Of a DNA stretch of 64,000 nt, positions 1 through 9,900 are shown in pieces. The stretch comes from Herpetosiphon gulosus (GTDB lineage: Bacteria > Chloroflexota > Chloroflexia > Chloroflexales > Herpetosiphonaceae), in the NCBI RefSeq assembly GCF_039545135.1, contig NZ_BAABRU010000006.1:62001-126000 (forward strand), in the 5' to 3' direction. Under the pieces are notes generated by a model. That model was given only the letters and a program-made list of their open reading frames with translations. It was not told where the DNA came from and searched no databases. The translations under genes and the position numbers were made by a program. The stretch's first letter is position 1; the number at the start of each line of letters is the position of its first letter.

Positions 1-3000
1 GCGCAAGCGCTGAAGATTCGTTTGCGCTCGCACCATCACAACTGGCCTTCTACCTTGGTAACCAACTCTACCCTGAAATGCCAACCTTCAGCTTCGTGCG
101 CCAAGATATTGCGGGGCCGCTGGATCAAACAGCCTTGCAAGCGGCTCTGGGCTATTTGGTAGAACGCCATTTGCTGCTGCGCTGCCAATTCGAGCCAATC
201 GATCAACAGCAAACAAAACCACGCCAGCGGATCATCCCAGCCGATCAGCTGCCAATAGCGCTGTGGTTTGAGCAACACGAAGCACCAGCTGATTTGGAGT
301 CGTTGGAAGCTGCATTGTTCAATTATTCCTTTGATCTGCATCAAGCGCCACTCTTTCGGGTTATGCTCTATCGTCGGGCTGAAAACCGTTGGGTGCTCTG
401 TTGGCTACTTCACCATAGCATCGCTGATGGCTGGAGTATGCAGATTTTGCTGACTGAGTTGTGGCAGGTATATACCCAACAAACCCAAGGACAACCAGCC
501 AAACTGCAAACCATCGCATGTCAATTTAATCAGTATGTAAACCAAACATTGCACAACAGCACTAGTGTACAGGCTGATCATGATCGGGCTTGGTGGGAAA
601 CCCAGATTCAACAACAACGGGCAGCCCTCGCATGGACGCTACCCCACGATAGTGTCGATCCAAAACCTAGCCAACCAGCGATCAGCAGTATTCGCCAACA
701 GTTTGATCGTGAAACCAGCATTGGGCTACGCCATTATGCAGCAGCACTTGAGGTATCACTGTTTCATCTTTTATTAGCAACCTATGCCCATCAATTGGCA
801 AACTGGAGCCAAGCAAATGCCATTAGCATCAATGTTGCAGAACATGGACGCGATATCAAACTCGCGGGGATTGAATCTATGGTTGGTTGCTGCGCCGATC
901 AACTTCCACTGCTTTTGCAGGTGGAAAATAGAGCAACTAGCGCCGCCCTTGCCTCAGTCGTTCGCGATCAATGGACAACCATCCAACAGCATCGTACAAT
1001 CGCGGCGCGTGATTTGACACACTTGTGCAGCGCACATTCGCACGAGTTGCGTGCGCCTGGAGCGGCCTCGTTCAGTCTTGCTCGCTTTTTCGGAGAGCTG
1101 CCCAACGATTGCCCAATAACTATTCACGACCTGGTTGCTCGCACGGCCACCCCATCTACGCAGCTCTCGTTGCTAATTTGGGAATTTAATCAGACGCTCC
1201 AATGCATGTGGACATACCAAACCAGCGCCTTTCAAGCCCAAACCATTGCCGACTTGGCCAATGGGTATCAGCAAGAACTCACGGCGATGGTGCAACCAAT
1301 CGATGTCGATAGAACGACTCCTGATACACCAAGCCCTCAGTTCAGCCCAATCGAGCAAGTTCTTACCCCTCAGCGTATCCTTAACCAATGTTTAGGTCAA
1401 CCAGAGCAAATTGCCGTTCGAGAGGGGGGCGCATCTTTAACGTATGGAGCGCTAGCCGATGCTGCGCATCAAGTAGCAAACTGGCTTAAGCTGCATAGTA
1501 TCCAGCCAAATCAACCAGTCGGGCTGTTAACCCAACCAAGTATCGCCAGTATTGTGGGCATGGTTGGCGCTTTGTGGGCAGGAGTTACTTGGATTGGGCT
1601 AAATCCAGATTATCCTAGCCAAAAACTTCAAAATCAACTCCAACAGGCCGAAGCCCAGTTGCTCTTGCATCACGAGGATACGCGGCTGCTAGCCGAGCAG
1701 ATTCAGCACAGTGGCACACCAACGTTAACAAGTGGCTGTTTAGATCGCCTCATGCAGAGTTCGCCTTTAATCCAAACGGCACAATCGAAGGTGCTAACCA
1801 CAGCAGCCGATACGATCGCCTATATTATGTTTACTTCTGGCTCGACTGGAACACCCAAGGGCGTACCGATCACCCATCGATCACTGGCAACTTATCTTCA
1901 ATGGCTGACTGAGACATTCGATTATAGCCCCAACGATCGGCTCTTGCTGACGGCGGCACTCAGTTTTGATGCAGCCATCAGTCAAATTCTTGGCCCACTG
2001 ACCTCCGGCGGCACAGTGATTGTGCTTGAACCGCTGGTTATTCGTGATCCAAAAGCGCTGCTGGCTGCGATTGAGCAGGAGCGACCAACAATCTGGCGCT
2101 CAGTGCCTGCCTTATGGGAACGCTTGATCAGTAGCATTGAGCAACAAATCGCCGAAGGCCAGCCAGCCCCAGTGCTAGCAGAATTGCGGATAATTGGCGT
2201 AGGTGGTGAGGCACTACCTGCCAGCTATGTTCGCCGCTGGATGGATCTCTATGGCGAACGGCAGCAGATTGTTAATCATTATGGGCCAACCGAAGCAACC
2301 ATCAATGCAGTTTGCTATCGGATTCCCGCGCGACCTACCGAAACAACCTTGCAAATTCCAATTGGCAAACCGATCAGTGGAGTTATTACTCGAGTGCTTG
2401 ATAGGCAGGGCCAAGTTTGCCCACCGCAGGAGATCGGCGAACTACACCTTGGAGGCCTAGGTCTATCGCCAGGCTATCTAGGACAACCCGAGCTTACGGC
2501 ACTCCAGTTCGTTCCTGATCCATCCCGATCCAGTGAGCGCTTATATCGGACAGGCGATCTTGTGCGCGAATTGTCCGATGGAAATCTCGTCTTTATGGGG
2601 CGAGCCGATCATCAAATTAGTTTAAACGGCTATCGAATTGAACCCCTCGAAATTGAAGCAGCGCTACTGGAGCATCCATCAATTACCAATTGTGTTGTTT
2701 GTCTGGAAACCGAAGATCAGCACTCGCCAATGCTTGTCGCGTATCTTGAGTCAAACGCTGAACTCCCATCAACCGCAATGGTGCGCCGCTGGCTACGAAA
2801 CTTATTACCAGAGTTTATGATTCCCCAGCGTTTTTATCGAGTACCAAGTTTGCCAACCACCAACTCTGGCAAAATCGACCGATCGCGCCTGCAACTGCTA
2901 CCGAGGATTGAACCAAATCTGAGTAACCATGGCAACCTGCCAAGCACCCCAACCGAGCAGCTGCTAGCCGAAATCTGGCAGAACGTATTGAAACTGCCAG

Positions 3001-5756
3001 CGGTGCAGCGCGAGGATGATTTTTTTGATCTTGGTGGCGACTCATTACGCTTGCTTCAGGTCTTGAGCCAGCTGAAAGGCAGGGTTCCCAACCTACCACG
3101 GGCCGCGATGCTCTATCAACAACGAACCTTAGCCGCCTGCGCTCGCCTCATCGATGCTGAAGTTGTTGCCCCAAACAGCCAAATACCAATGCCAAACCTT
3201 GCTGCTCGTAATGGAGACCAGCCTAAACTAGCCAACTTTGCCCTAACTTCGATCCAAAAAGGATTTCTACTGGCAGAAGCACTTGATCCGAATGCAGCAA
3301 CAACGTGGTGTGCCAGCCTCATGGTAAACGGCCCATTAGATCTCAATTGCCTGAGGCAAGCTTTTGAGGCACTTGTACATCGCCATTTGATGCTGCGCGT
3401 GCGGATTGACAGCCAAGCACGGCCACCATATCAGCGCGAAGAGCCAAACCATCGCCCCCAGTTAAGCTTCGCTGATTTAATGGATGATCTTGCAGCTGGA
3501 ATTGACGAGCAGCATGTGATCACAACTCACTGGCAAGCAGCCCAAGCTCAGCGCTTTAATCTCGCGCATGATCCACTTTTGCACATGCAGGTACTTCGGC
3601 TAAGCCCAAGCCGCCATGTGTGGTTAATTAGCGGCCATCATATTATTGGCGATGGCTGGAGCACATGGATCTTTGGCCAAGAACTGCTCTGGCTTTACGA
3701 TAGTTTTGGGCGCGGCGAAATTCCGGCCTTACCAGCACTTCGTTCAACATTCATCGATTATGTCAATCTTTTACAGCAGCAGCCAAATCTGCTCTCGTCG
3801 CATGCTGAGTATTGGCGCAACACCTTTGCAACGCCCTATCATCGACCCATACTTTCAGTGAGCAGTCAAGCTTCAGTCAAGCCAGCCAGTTTTTTAAAGG
3901 AGATTCGCAGTTTACCTACGAACAGGGTTAAACAACTACGCCAAATCGCCACAGCTGCGGGATTGACTCCCTATCTTGTACTTTTGACAATCTTTGTCCA
4001 TCAACTGCGTAGGCTGAGTGGGGTTGATGATCTGGTGATTGGAACCGCCCATGCTGGACGCGATCTCGATCTGCCTGATATCGAGCGAATCTTTGGATGC
4101 TTTGCAACGGCGCTACCGCTCCGCATTTCGCAGCCAAACCACACTCGCTCATCAGTGCACGACTTATTGCAACCAGTTGCGCAGGCATTTAGGGCAGCCT
4201 ATCTCCATGCATTACCACCAGCGGAGATTAGCCGAATTCTTGCAACCACGATCAATCCTCAGGCAAGCGAGCTAGCAGCGATTACTGTGACTGGTGCTCA
4301 ATTTTTCTTTACCTTCTTAGATTTCGATGCACTAGGAGAATTAACTAGTCAAAGCCTCACGATTGATTGGCAGGCTTCTGAAACGGAAATAAACCCGCCA
4401 CTTGGAGCAACAGAAATTCTCTTAGCAGTGCGGGTGGTCAATGACACGCTTCAATTCACGCTCCAAGCTGCTGCGGATACGCTAGAACAAAGCACCGTGC
4501 ACTCAATGATCGAGCAGATGCTTGCCGATCTCATGAGTCTAGCGCTACCAGCATCCGATCGTCCGATTCGCTTTAGTTCAGCCAATCAAGCCCCGAGCAC
4601 CCTGCTACCATCAACGCTTGATGCTGCACTAATCGGCTATCTACCCTCAAGCCCAAGCATGGCAAAGGTGTTGGGGCTACAAGGAGCCAGCGATATTGTG
4701 CGCGAACAGCTGCGCCGCTTGTTGTTCCCCCAAGGTCAGCCACGTTGGGTTGAAGTGCTACAAACCTCAATTGGCGCTTCGGCCATGCTCTGTCTGCCAT
4801 GGTTTGCCGAAGAACTGCATAGCGAGAATGCACCTCGCCTTGAAGCGGAAATTGCCAAGGGCATGCTGATAGCTCAAACCCAAGGAGTACGGTGTGTCTC
4901 GTTGGCAGGCATGCTCCCAGCGCTTAGCGGCTATGGGTTTGGGGTTCTACGGATGCTAGCAGGCAATAATCAAGCAACTCCGGCCTTGACTACTGGCCAT
5001 GCTACGACAGTCGTCGCGGTTGTCCAAACCATTGAGGCAGCACTTAAGGCAACGAGCCGTCTGCTAGAAGGCTGCGCTATGGCATTTGTTGGCCTTGGTT
5101 CAATTGGCCAAGCGGTATTGCAGGTGCTGCTCAAGACCTTGCCCCATCCTCGTTCGTTGATTTTGTGTGATACGACAGGCCATATGCCCCGTCTGAAGGC
5201 ACTGGCTCAATCCCTGACTCAGGATCTAGGTTATCAAGGAACTATCAGTGTTATGGCGAGTGAGGGCAAGGTTCCCGCCGCAATCTATCAAGCCCAAGTC
5301 ATTGTTGCCGCCACCAGTAGCCCAGAAATTATCGATGTTGAACGCCTTCAAGCCCGAACAATTGTCATCGATGATTCTTTTCCAGCTTGTCTTGACACAG
5401 GAGCGGCGATCCAGCGGATGCAACGCGCTGGCGATGTGCTGATCGTGGGTGGTGGTCAATTGGCATGCTGCCCCAGCCAACGCACAATTGATCTGCCAAT
5501 TGATAATCCCATGCTGCGCCAACGGATCATGGCCGAAGTTATTCCAGATAGCACAGCTAGTTGTCAACTTGAGGCATTGTTGTGGGCTGCCAATCCAAGC
5601 CTGCCCCTGACCCATGGGCTAGTTAGCGCAGAAGCCGCGTTACGCTATCGCCAAGCAGCAATCCAAGCTGGTTTCAGCGCTGCGCCATTACATTTACAGG
5701 GCTTTCAGCCTGATCTAAAGCTGCTATCCGCGTGGCACGACGAACCAGCGAAATAA
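1..5756 (+). CDS. Nonribosomal peptide synthetase (C-A-PCP-C-AAR-like reductase), 5' end outside window
   Basis: The reading frame is open to the left edge, and the codons before the first ATG (position 78) already encode a condensation-domain start (PSQLAFYLGNQLYP), so the true start lies upstream. Residues are numbered from that ATG. Condensation domain 1 has HHSIADG at 112-118. The adenylation domain has FTSGSTGTPKG near 585, the NHYGPTEATIN and YRTGDLVR cores, and NSGKIDR at its end. The carrier protein has LGGDSL with Ser989 for phosphopantetheine. Condensation domain 2 has HHIIGDG at 1187-1193. The last ~330 residues are neither thioesterase nor classical reductase: they hold a GLGSIG nucleotide-binding turn near 1672 and GGGQLACC near 1791-1798, and follow the order of cyanobacterial acyl-ACP reductase. 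The inferred role is amino-acid activation, condensation and possibly reductive release as an aldehyde. I could not read the adenylation substrate safely. Base use is like that of the neighbours. Confidence 0.93.
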   Translation, partial: ASAEDSFALAPSQLAFYLGNQLYPEMPTFSFVRQDIAGPLDQTALQAALGYLVERHLLLRCQFEPIDQQQTKPRQRIIPADQLPIALWFEQHEAPADLESLEAALFNYSFDLHQAPLFRVMLYRRAENRWVLCWLLHHSIADGWSMQILLTELWQVYTQQTQGQPAKLQTIACQFNQYVNQTLHNSTSVQADHDRAWWETQIQQQRAALAWTLPHDSVDPKPSQPAISSIRQQFDRETSIGLRHYAAALEVSLFHLLLATYAHQLANWSQANAISINVAEHGRDIKLAGIESMVGCCADQLPLLLQVENRATSAALASVVRDQWTTIQQHRTIAARDLTHLCSAHSHELRAPGAASFSLARFFGELPNDCPITIHDLVARTATPSTQLSLLIWEFNQTLQCMWTYQTSAFQAQTIADLANGYQQELTAMVQPIDVDRTTPDTPSPQFSPIEQVLTPQRILNQCLGQPEQIAVREGGASLTYGALADAAHQVANWLKLHSIQPNQPVGLLTQPSIASIVGMVGALWAGVTWIGLNPDYPSQKLQNQLQQAEAQLLLHHEDTRLLAEQIQHSGTPTLTSGCLDRLMQSSPLIQTAQSKVLTTAADTIAYIMFTSGSTGTPKGVPITHRSLATYLQWLTETFDYSPNDRLLLTAALSFDAAISQILGPLTSGGTVIVLEPLVIRDPKALLAAIEQERPTIWRSVPALWERLISSIEQQIAEGQPAPVLAELRIIGVGGEALPASYVRRWMDLYGERQQIVNHYGPTEATINAVCYRIPARPTETTLQIPIGKPISGVITRVLDRQGQVCPPQEIGELHLGGLGLSPGYLGQPELTALQFVPDPSRSSERLYRTGDLVRELSDGNLVFMGRADHQISLNGYRIEPLEIEAALLEHPSITNCVVCLETEDQHSPMLVAYLESNAELPSTAMVRRWLRNLLPEFMIPQRFYRVPSLPTTNSGKIDRSRLQLLPRIEPNLSNHGNLPSTPTEQLLAEIWQNVLKLPAVQREDDFFDLGGDSLRLLQVLSQLKGRVPNLPRAAMLYQQRTLAACARLIDAEVVAPNSQIPMPNLAARNGDQPKLANFALTSIQKGFLLAEALDPNAATTWCASLMVNGPLDLNCLRQAFEALVHRHLMLRVRIDSQARPPYQREEPNHRPQLSFADLMDDLAAGIDEQHVITTHWQAAQAQRFNLAHDPLLHMQVLRLSPSRHVWLISGHHIIGDGWSTWIFGQELLWLYDSFGRGEIPALPALRSTFIDYVNLLQQQPNLLSSHAEYWRNTFATPYHRPILSVSSQASVKPASFLKEIRSLPTNRVKQLRQIATAAGLTPYLVLLTIFVHQLRRLSGVDDLVIGTAHAGRDLDLPDIERIFGCFATALPLRISQPNHTRSSVHDLLQPVAQAFRAAYLHALPPAEISRILATTINPQASELAAITVTGAQFFFTFLDFDALGELTSQSLTIDWQASETEINPPLGATEILLAVRVVNDTLQFTLQAAADTLEQSTVHSMIEQMLADLMSLALPASDRPIRFSSANQAPSTLLPSTLDAALIGYLPSSPSMAKVLGLQGASDIVREQLRRLLFPQGQPRWVEVLQTSIGASAMLCLPWFAEELHSENAPRLEAEIAKGMLIAQTQGVRCVSLAGMLPALSGYGFGVLRMLAGNNQATPALTTGHATTVVAVVQTIEAALKATSRLLEGCAMAFVGLGSIGQAVLQVLLKTLPHPRSLILCDTTGHMPRLKALAQSLTQDLGYQGTISVMASEGKVPAAIYQAQVIVAATSSPEIIDVERLQARTIVIDDSFPACLDTGAAIQRMQRAGDVLIVGGGQLACCPSQRTIDLPIDNPMLRQRIMAEVIPDSTASCQLEALLWAANPSLPLTHGLVSAEAALRYRQAAIQAGFSAAPLHLQGFQPDLKLLSAWHDEPAK

Positions 5757-5777
5757 GCTCATTTAGACCGTTGACAG

Positions 5778-5803
5778 TAAGCGGCCCTATCCAGCGCCGC
5801 TTA
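5778..5803 (+). terminator. Hairpin after the NRPS gene
   Basis: An 8-bp stem (TAAGCGGC pairing with GCCGCTTA) with a 10-base loop lies 21 bp after the synthetase stop codon. It has no strong U-run behind it, so it is a weak terminator candidate. Confidence 0.4.
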
Positions 5804-5891
5804 TTGCTGCAAACTGAGGGCGGTAGAGGTAAACCCCTGACTTACATCTTGGGGTTTCAGTTAATGTTGCCCTAGTAACTGGCATATTTAC

Positions 5892-6500
5892 TTACCCAAT
5901 CAATTGTTTAATTTGCGCATCTAAGGTGATATTGTTTTGTTGCAAAATACCTTGGGCTTCACGTAATTTCTTACGAGCTTCAGTAATCAAGGTTAGTGCA
6001 TGATGAATTTGGTCAGTCGTAGCATCATCGGCATCATGGGTGATAGTTTGTAGGGTCAGCATGAGTTGGCGCAAGCTCAAGGAGGTGGTTGTTGTGGCAA
6101 TGTGAGGATCATTATGGTCAGCAGGCAATCCATCTGGCTGCATCATAAGCTGGTTATCATCACCAGTTGTAACCAGTGATCGATCAGCATTACCACCGAT
6201 TGCCACTCCATGATCACGCTGATTCTGCTGGACAACTGATCCATAATAATGCTGGATGATCGTGCTGACCTTACTACCAGGCAGGGGATCATCACTTTTA
6301 ATGTTGCGCAGGGCTAATTCTTGGTTAAGTTGTTGAATCGAGGCTAGCTCGCTATTAATCTGATTGGTAAGATTAATAGGGATCAACGCGTCGCCAAATT
6401 GGCTGGCTTGAGGCATCAGGATTGTTAAGTTTTTGCGGTGGATCTCACGTAAGCCCAAAAGGGTGGCATCGGGCAAATAGGGGTAGGTATCAGCACTCAT
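5892..6500 (-). CDS. Small motif protein of the STAND-caspase locus
   Basis: This 202-residue protein belongs to no family I recognise. A good Shine-Dalgarno (GAGAGGAG) precedes the ATG. It has three visible parts: a helical N-terminal ~90 residues, a Gly/Asn-rich beta-type motif at about 95-117 (AIGGNADRSLVTTGDDNQ), and a helical tail ending IKQLIG. The central motif resembles residues ~298-321 of the caspase-like protein encoded at 10838, and the tails of the two proteins also look alike. It is transcribed divergently from the STAND ATPase across a 402-bp intergenic region. I infer an adaptor, regulator or decoy in the same conflict system, perhaps acting by homotypic motif contact. No catalytic motif, signal peptide or membrane segment is visible. 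Confidence 0.8.
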   Translation of the reverse strand: MSADTYPYLPDATLLGLREIHRKNLTILMPQASQFGDALIPINLTNQINSELASIQQLNQELALRNIKSDDPLPGSKVSTIIQHYYGSVVQQNQRDHGVAIGGNADRSLVTTGDDNQLMMQPDGLPADHNDPHIATTTTSLSLRQLMLTLQTITHDADDATTDQIHHALTLITEARKKLREAQGILQQNNITLDAQIKQLIG

Positions 6501-6902
6501 AATATTCTCCTCTCGATAGTTAAATATACCATTTCAAAGTGAAAATCCTCAAATTAGGTCGACGATAATTTCCTAACAAGCCGAGCATACGAACATCATT
6601 GAGTATACCATATTTTTTCTACAAAAATTACTATAGACTATTTCTATGCCTAACATTTTTTAGCAAAAATCTCATTAGATTCAGGCGCTATTTCCGATTA
6701 ATTTGAGGTACAATAGGCTGGCGTACACGACAATCAACAGTCAATTGTAAAATTGCCATTCAGGGTATGATCTCGGCGGCCAGCCCGATGGTTTGGCATT
6801 CGAGAATTTATGCTTAGCTACAAACGCTGTCAACCCATGCAGTTTCAAAGGCTTCTACTAACTTAGAGGTTAACAATCCACTCCAACAACAGAGGTCTTG
6901 CA
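6501..6902. promoter_or_regulatory. Divergent intergenic region of the conflict locus
   Basis: This 402-bp stretch between the divergent motif-protein and STAND genes is clearly more AT-rich than its surroundings, especially 6520-6720 with several A and T runs. It must hold promoters for both directions. I could not fix a -35/-10 pair or a convincing operator. An AGAGG ribosome-binding site sits just before the ATG at 6903. Confidence 0.5.
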
Positions 6903-9900
6903 ATGAGCACTGATCAAGTTCACCACAATACGTATAATTTCATTAATGCCACTATTTCGCACAGTGCGATTGGTGATGGTGCGCAAACCATTAATCAGAA
7001 CCAAGTCTCAACATTAGATCTTATCGAGGCGATTCGCCAAACCAGTATAAGCTTGCATGCATATCCTAGCACTATAGCCGACCAGTATATCGAGCGAACT
7101 GAAGTTCAAACCATTACACAATGGATCATCGAAGCACCTGTGACACAACAGTTGGGCATGTTGCTCGATCAGCCAGGTGCTGGTAAAACGGTGGTCTTGC
7201 AACATGTGCTGAAACAACTCGCGCAGGCTGGCGTTTTAGTGTTGGTGATCAAAGCTGATGCCCTGCGAGACATCCGTTCAGCAACAGATTTAGCCGCCTA
7301 TCTCAATTTACCCGTAACAATCGAAACGATTGCCAATACCCTTACAGAGCAACGCCTCGTTGTCATGATCGACCAGATCGATGCCTTATCGCTAACCCTT
7401 GCCCGCGATCAAGGTACGCTTGATGTTATGTTGGAGACCATCGCGCGGCTCCGCCAAATGCCCCATGTACGGATCATTAGCGCTTGTCGTACCTTTGATT
7501 TAAATAATCATCCACGCCTAGCGGGCATTAAAGTCGATCAGAAATTTAGCTTAGAGCCGCTGAATCAAGCTCAGATCACCACGCTCTTAACTCGTTTAGC
7601 GCTTGGATCAAGCCATTTCTTGCCAGCTCATTGGGAGTTACTCAAGGTTCCGCTGCATTTAAGTGTCTATGTAAAAATTATGCGCGATGACCAAATTCAG
7701 CCGCCCGATCAGTTTCGATCGCTCCAAGATCTGTATGGCGAGTTGTGGAATTTGCATATCCAACACGCTCCGCCAGCAATTGATGCTAGCGAACTGGCAA
7801 CCGTGATCTATCTACTCGTTGATAGGATGCAAGCAGCCCAACAAATTACGGTTGCTACAAGTGTGCTCGATTTGTATCCAAAAGCCTTGAATTATCTTCT
7901 GCATACGGGCTTATTGCATAAAACCCAAACAAACGTGGCATTTTTTCATCAAACATTTTTCGATTATTGCTATGCTCGGCGATTTGTTGCAACCAACCAA
8001 TCGCTGGCAGCGACAATCCTTGCAGGCTCACAAGGGCTTTTTGAGCGTTCGCAGCTGGTTCAAGTTTTGGCCTATCTACGCGGCAGTAATCCAATAACCT
8101 ATCTCCGTGAGCTAAAAGCTCTATTTGAGGCAAAAACACTACGCGCCCATCTCCAGCAATTACTCTTGCAATGGTTTGGCAACTTAAGTGCTCCAACAAG
8201 CAATGAACTTGCAATCGTTCGACGCTGGAGTAATGATCTCAATCAGCTAGGGCAATTTTTTAACTATGCTAGCCAGAATCTTGACTGGTTTAAGGTTCTT
8301 GACCAAGCAAAGCTTATCTTGGGGTTAATTCAAAGCCAGAATGAACAAAAAATCGATGTAGGCTTAGAATTTCTCTATCAATTTATCAATCAGCAAACTC
8401 AAACAGTTATCGATTATATCCAGCCCTACTTCGGTACAAACACCGAATGGGATGCAAAAATTGCAGCCGGGCTTACCCATATTCGTGATTGGAACAATGA
8501 AGCGGCGCTAATCATGTTTTGTCATTTATTAGAACAAGAGGTGATCAGCAGCCATCATCTTTATAATCTAGCATCCAATCCACAGTTTGCTTGCCGTGCC
8601 CTCAAGGTCTATCTCGATCAACGCTTGGATGGGTTGGTACAAACTGCAACCCAACCCAACGAAAAGCTCTCTACTGCACATTATGAGCTATCTACAGAGC
8701 TTGAGCACTATTTCTTTGGGGAGTATGCGGTTAGCGAAATTCTGCGTCAAGCTACAACCCATAATCCAAGGGCAGTCGTTGAATATATTTTGCCTTCACT
8801 GCTCAAAATAACCGATCTGCACGAACGCGAAATATTTACCGCTGAATCATACCCCTGTAGCTCAATTTCGATGTATTGGTATGGCGAGCATGGGCCAAAT
8901 GATGCTGGAACAATTGCCCTGCTGATTGCTCAAAGCCTACGGACGTGTGCCCAAGTGCATAAACAGCTCTTCGAGCAGATTGCTGCTGAGCTAGTTACCC
9001 ACGAAACTCTAGCCGCGCAACGAATTCTCGTGTATGCCTACATGGCTGAACCAGAATATTACAAAGACGCTATTGTTGATTACCTCTTAGCTGATCAGCG
9101 GCGCTTGAAAATTGGTGAGCCATTAGAAGACCCCAATTATGAATCGTGCATGCTCTATGGCTCAATCGTGCCATTTATCAGTGCTGAACAACGTCAATTC
9201 TTAGAAGCACGGATTCTTGAATTACATCCCGCCTGGGAGCGCCGCAATGGCGAATCATATGGAATTACTCAATTGCGCTTTCTAAAAGCAGTCGCTCCTG
9301 AATATCTCTCTGATCAGGCGTATCAACGCCGCCAAGAATTAGAACGCAAATTCCCTGAATTTCGCTTACAACCACCCCAAGGAGTTCATTCTGTATGGGT
9401 GGGATCGCCAATTGCACCAGATCAAATTGAACGGATGGGTGATTCAGCTCTATTTAAAGCGATGCAACACTATGATCAATCCACGGGATGGGGTGGGATT
9501 CGCGAGCACCATTTTGGTGGTGGAGCCGTCGAATTTTCGCGCCTGATTCAAGATCAAGCCAAAATTAATACCGATCGCTTTGTTAACTTTTTGGGCAAAT
9601 ATGGCTCTAGGCTTGAGCCAATTTATCTGTGTGCCATTCTGACAGGGCTAGCCGAATCGGCGCTAGCAGGCGATTCGATTTTTAGCTTGATTCAACAATA
9701 TGCAACGCATGTTGAAGGCACAGCACGCATGGATATTTGTCGAGTCTTAGCCAAACGATCAAAAGAGGCTGTTCCAATCGCTTTAATCGACCTGCTGAAA
9801 GATTGGGCCTTGAACGATCCTGATCCGACAACTGAACCATTGAGCCAGCCCGATACTGATCAACTGCAACCGGAAGCCCACCTTCAACGCGGGATTAACA

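Noticed and set aside
1-5756. Standard thioester reductase (SDR, R-domain) at the NRPS end
   Set aside because: The nucleotide-binding motif is GLGSIG without the SDR TGxxGxxG and YxxxK pattern, and the flanking blocks match AAR better.
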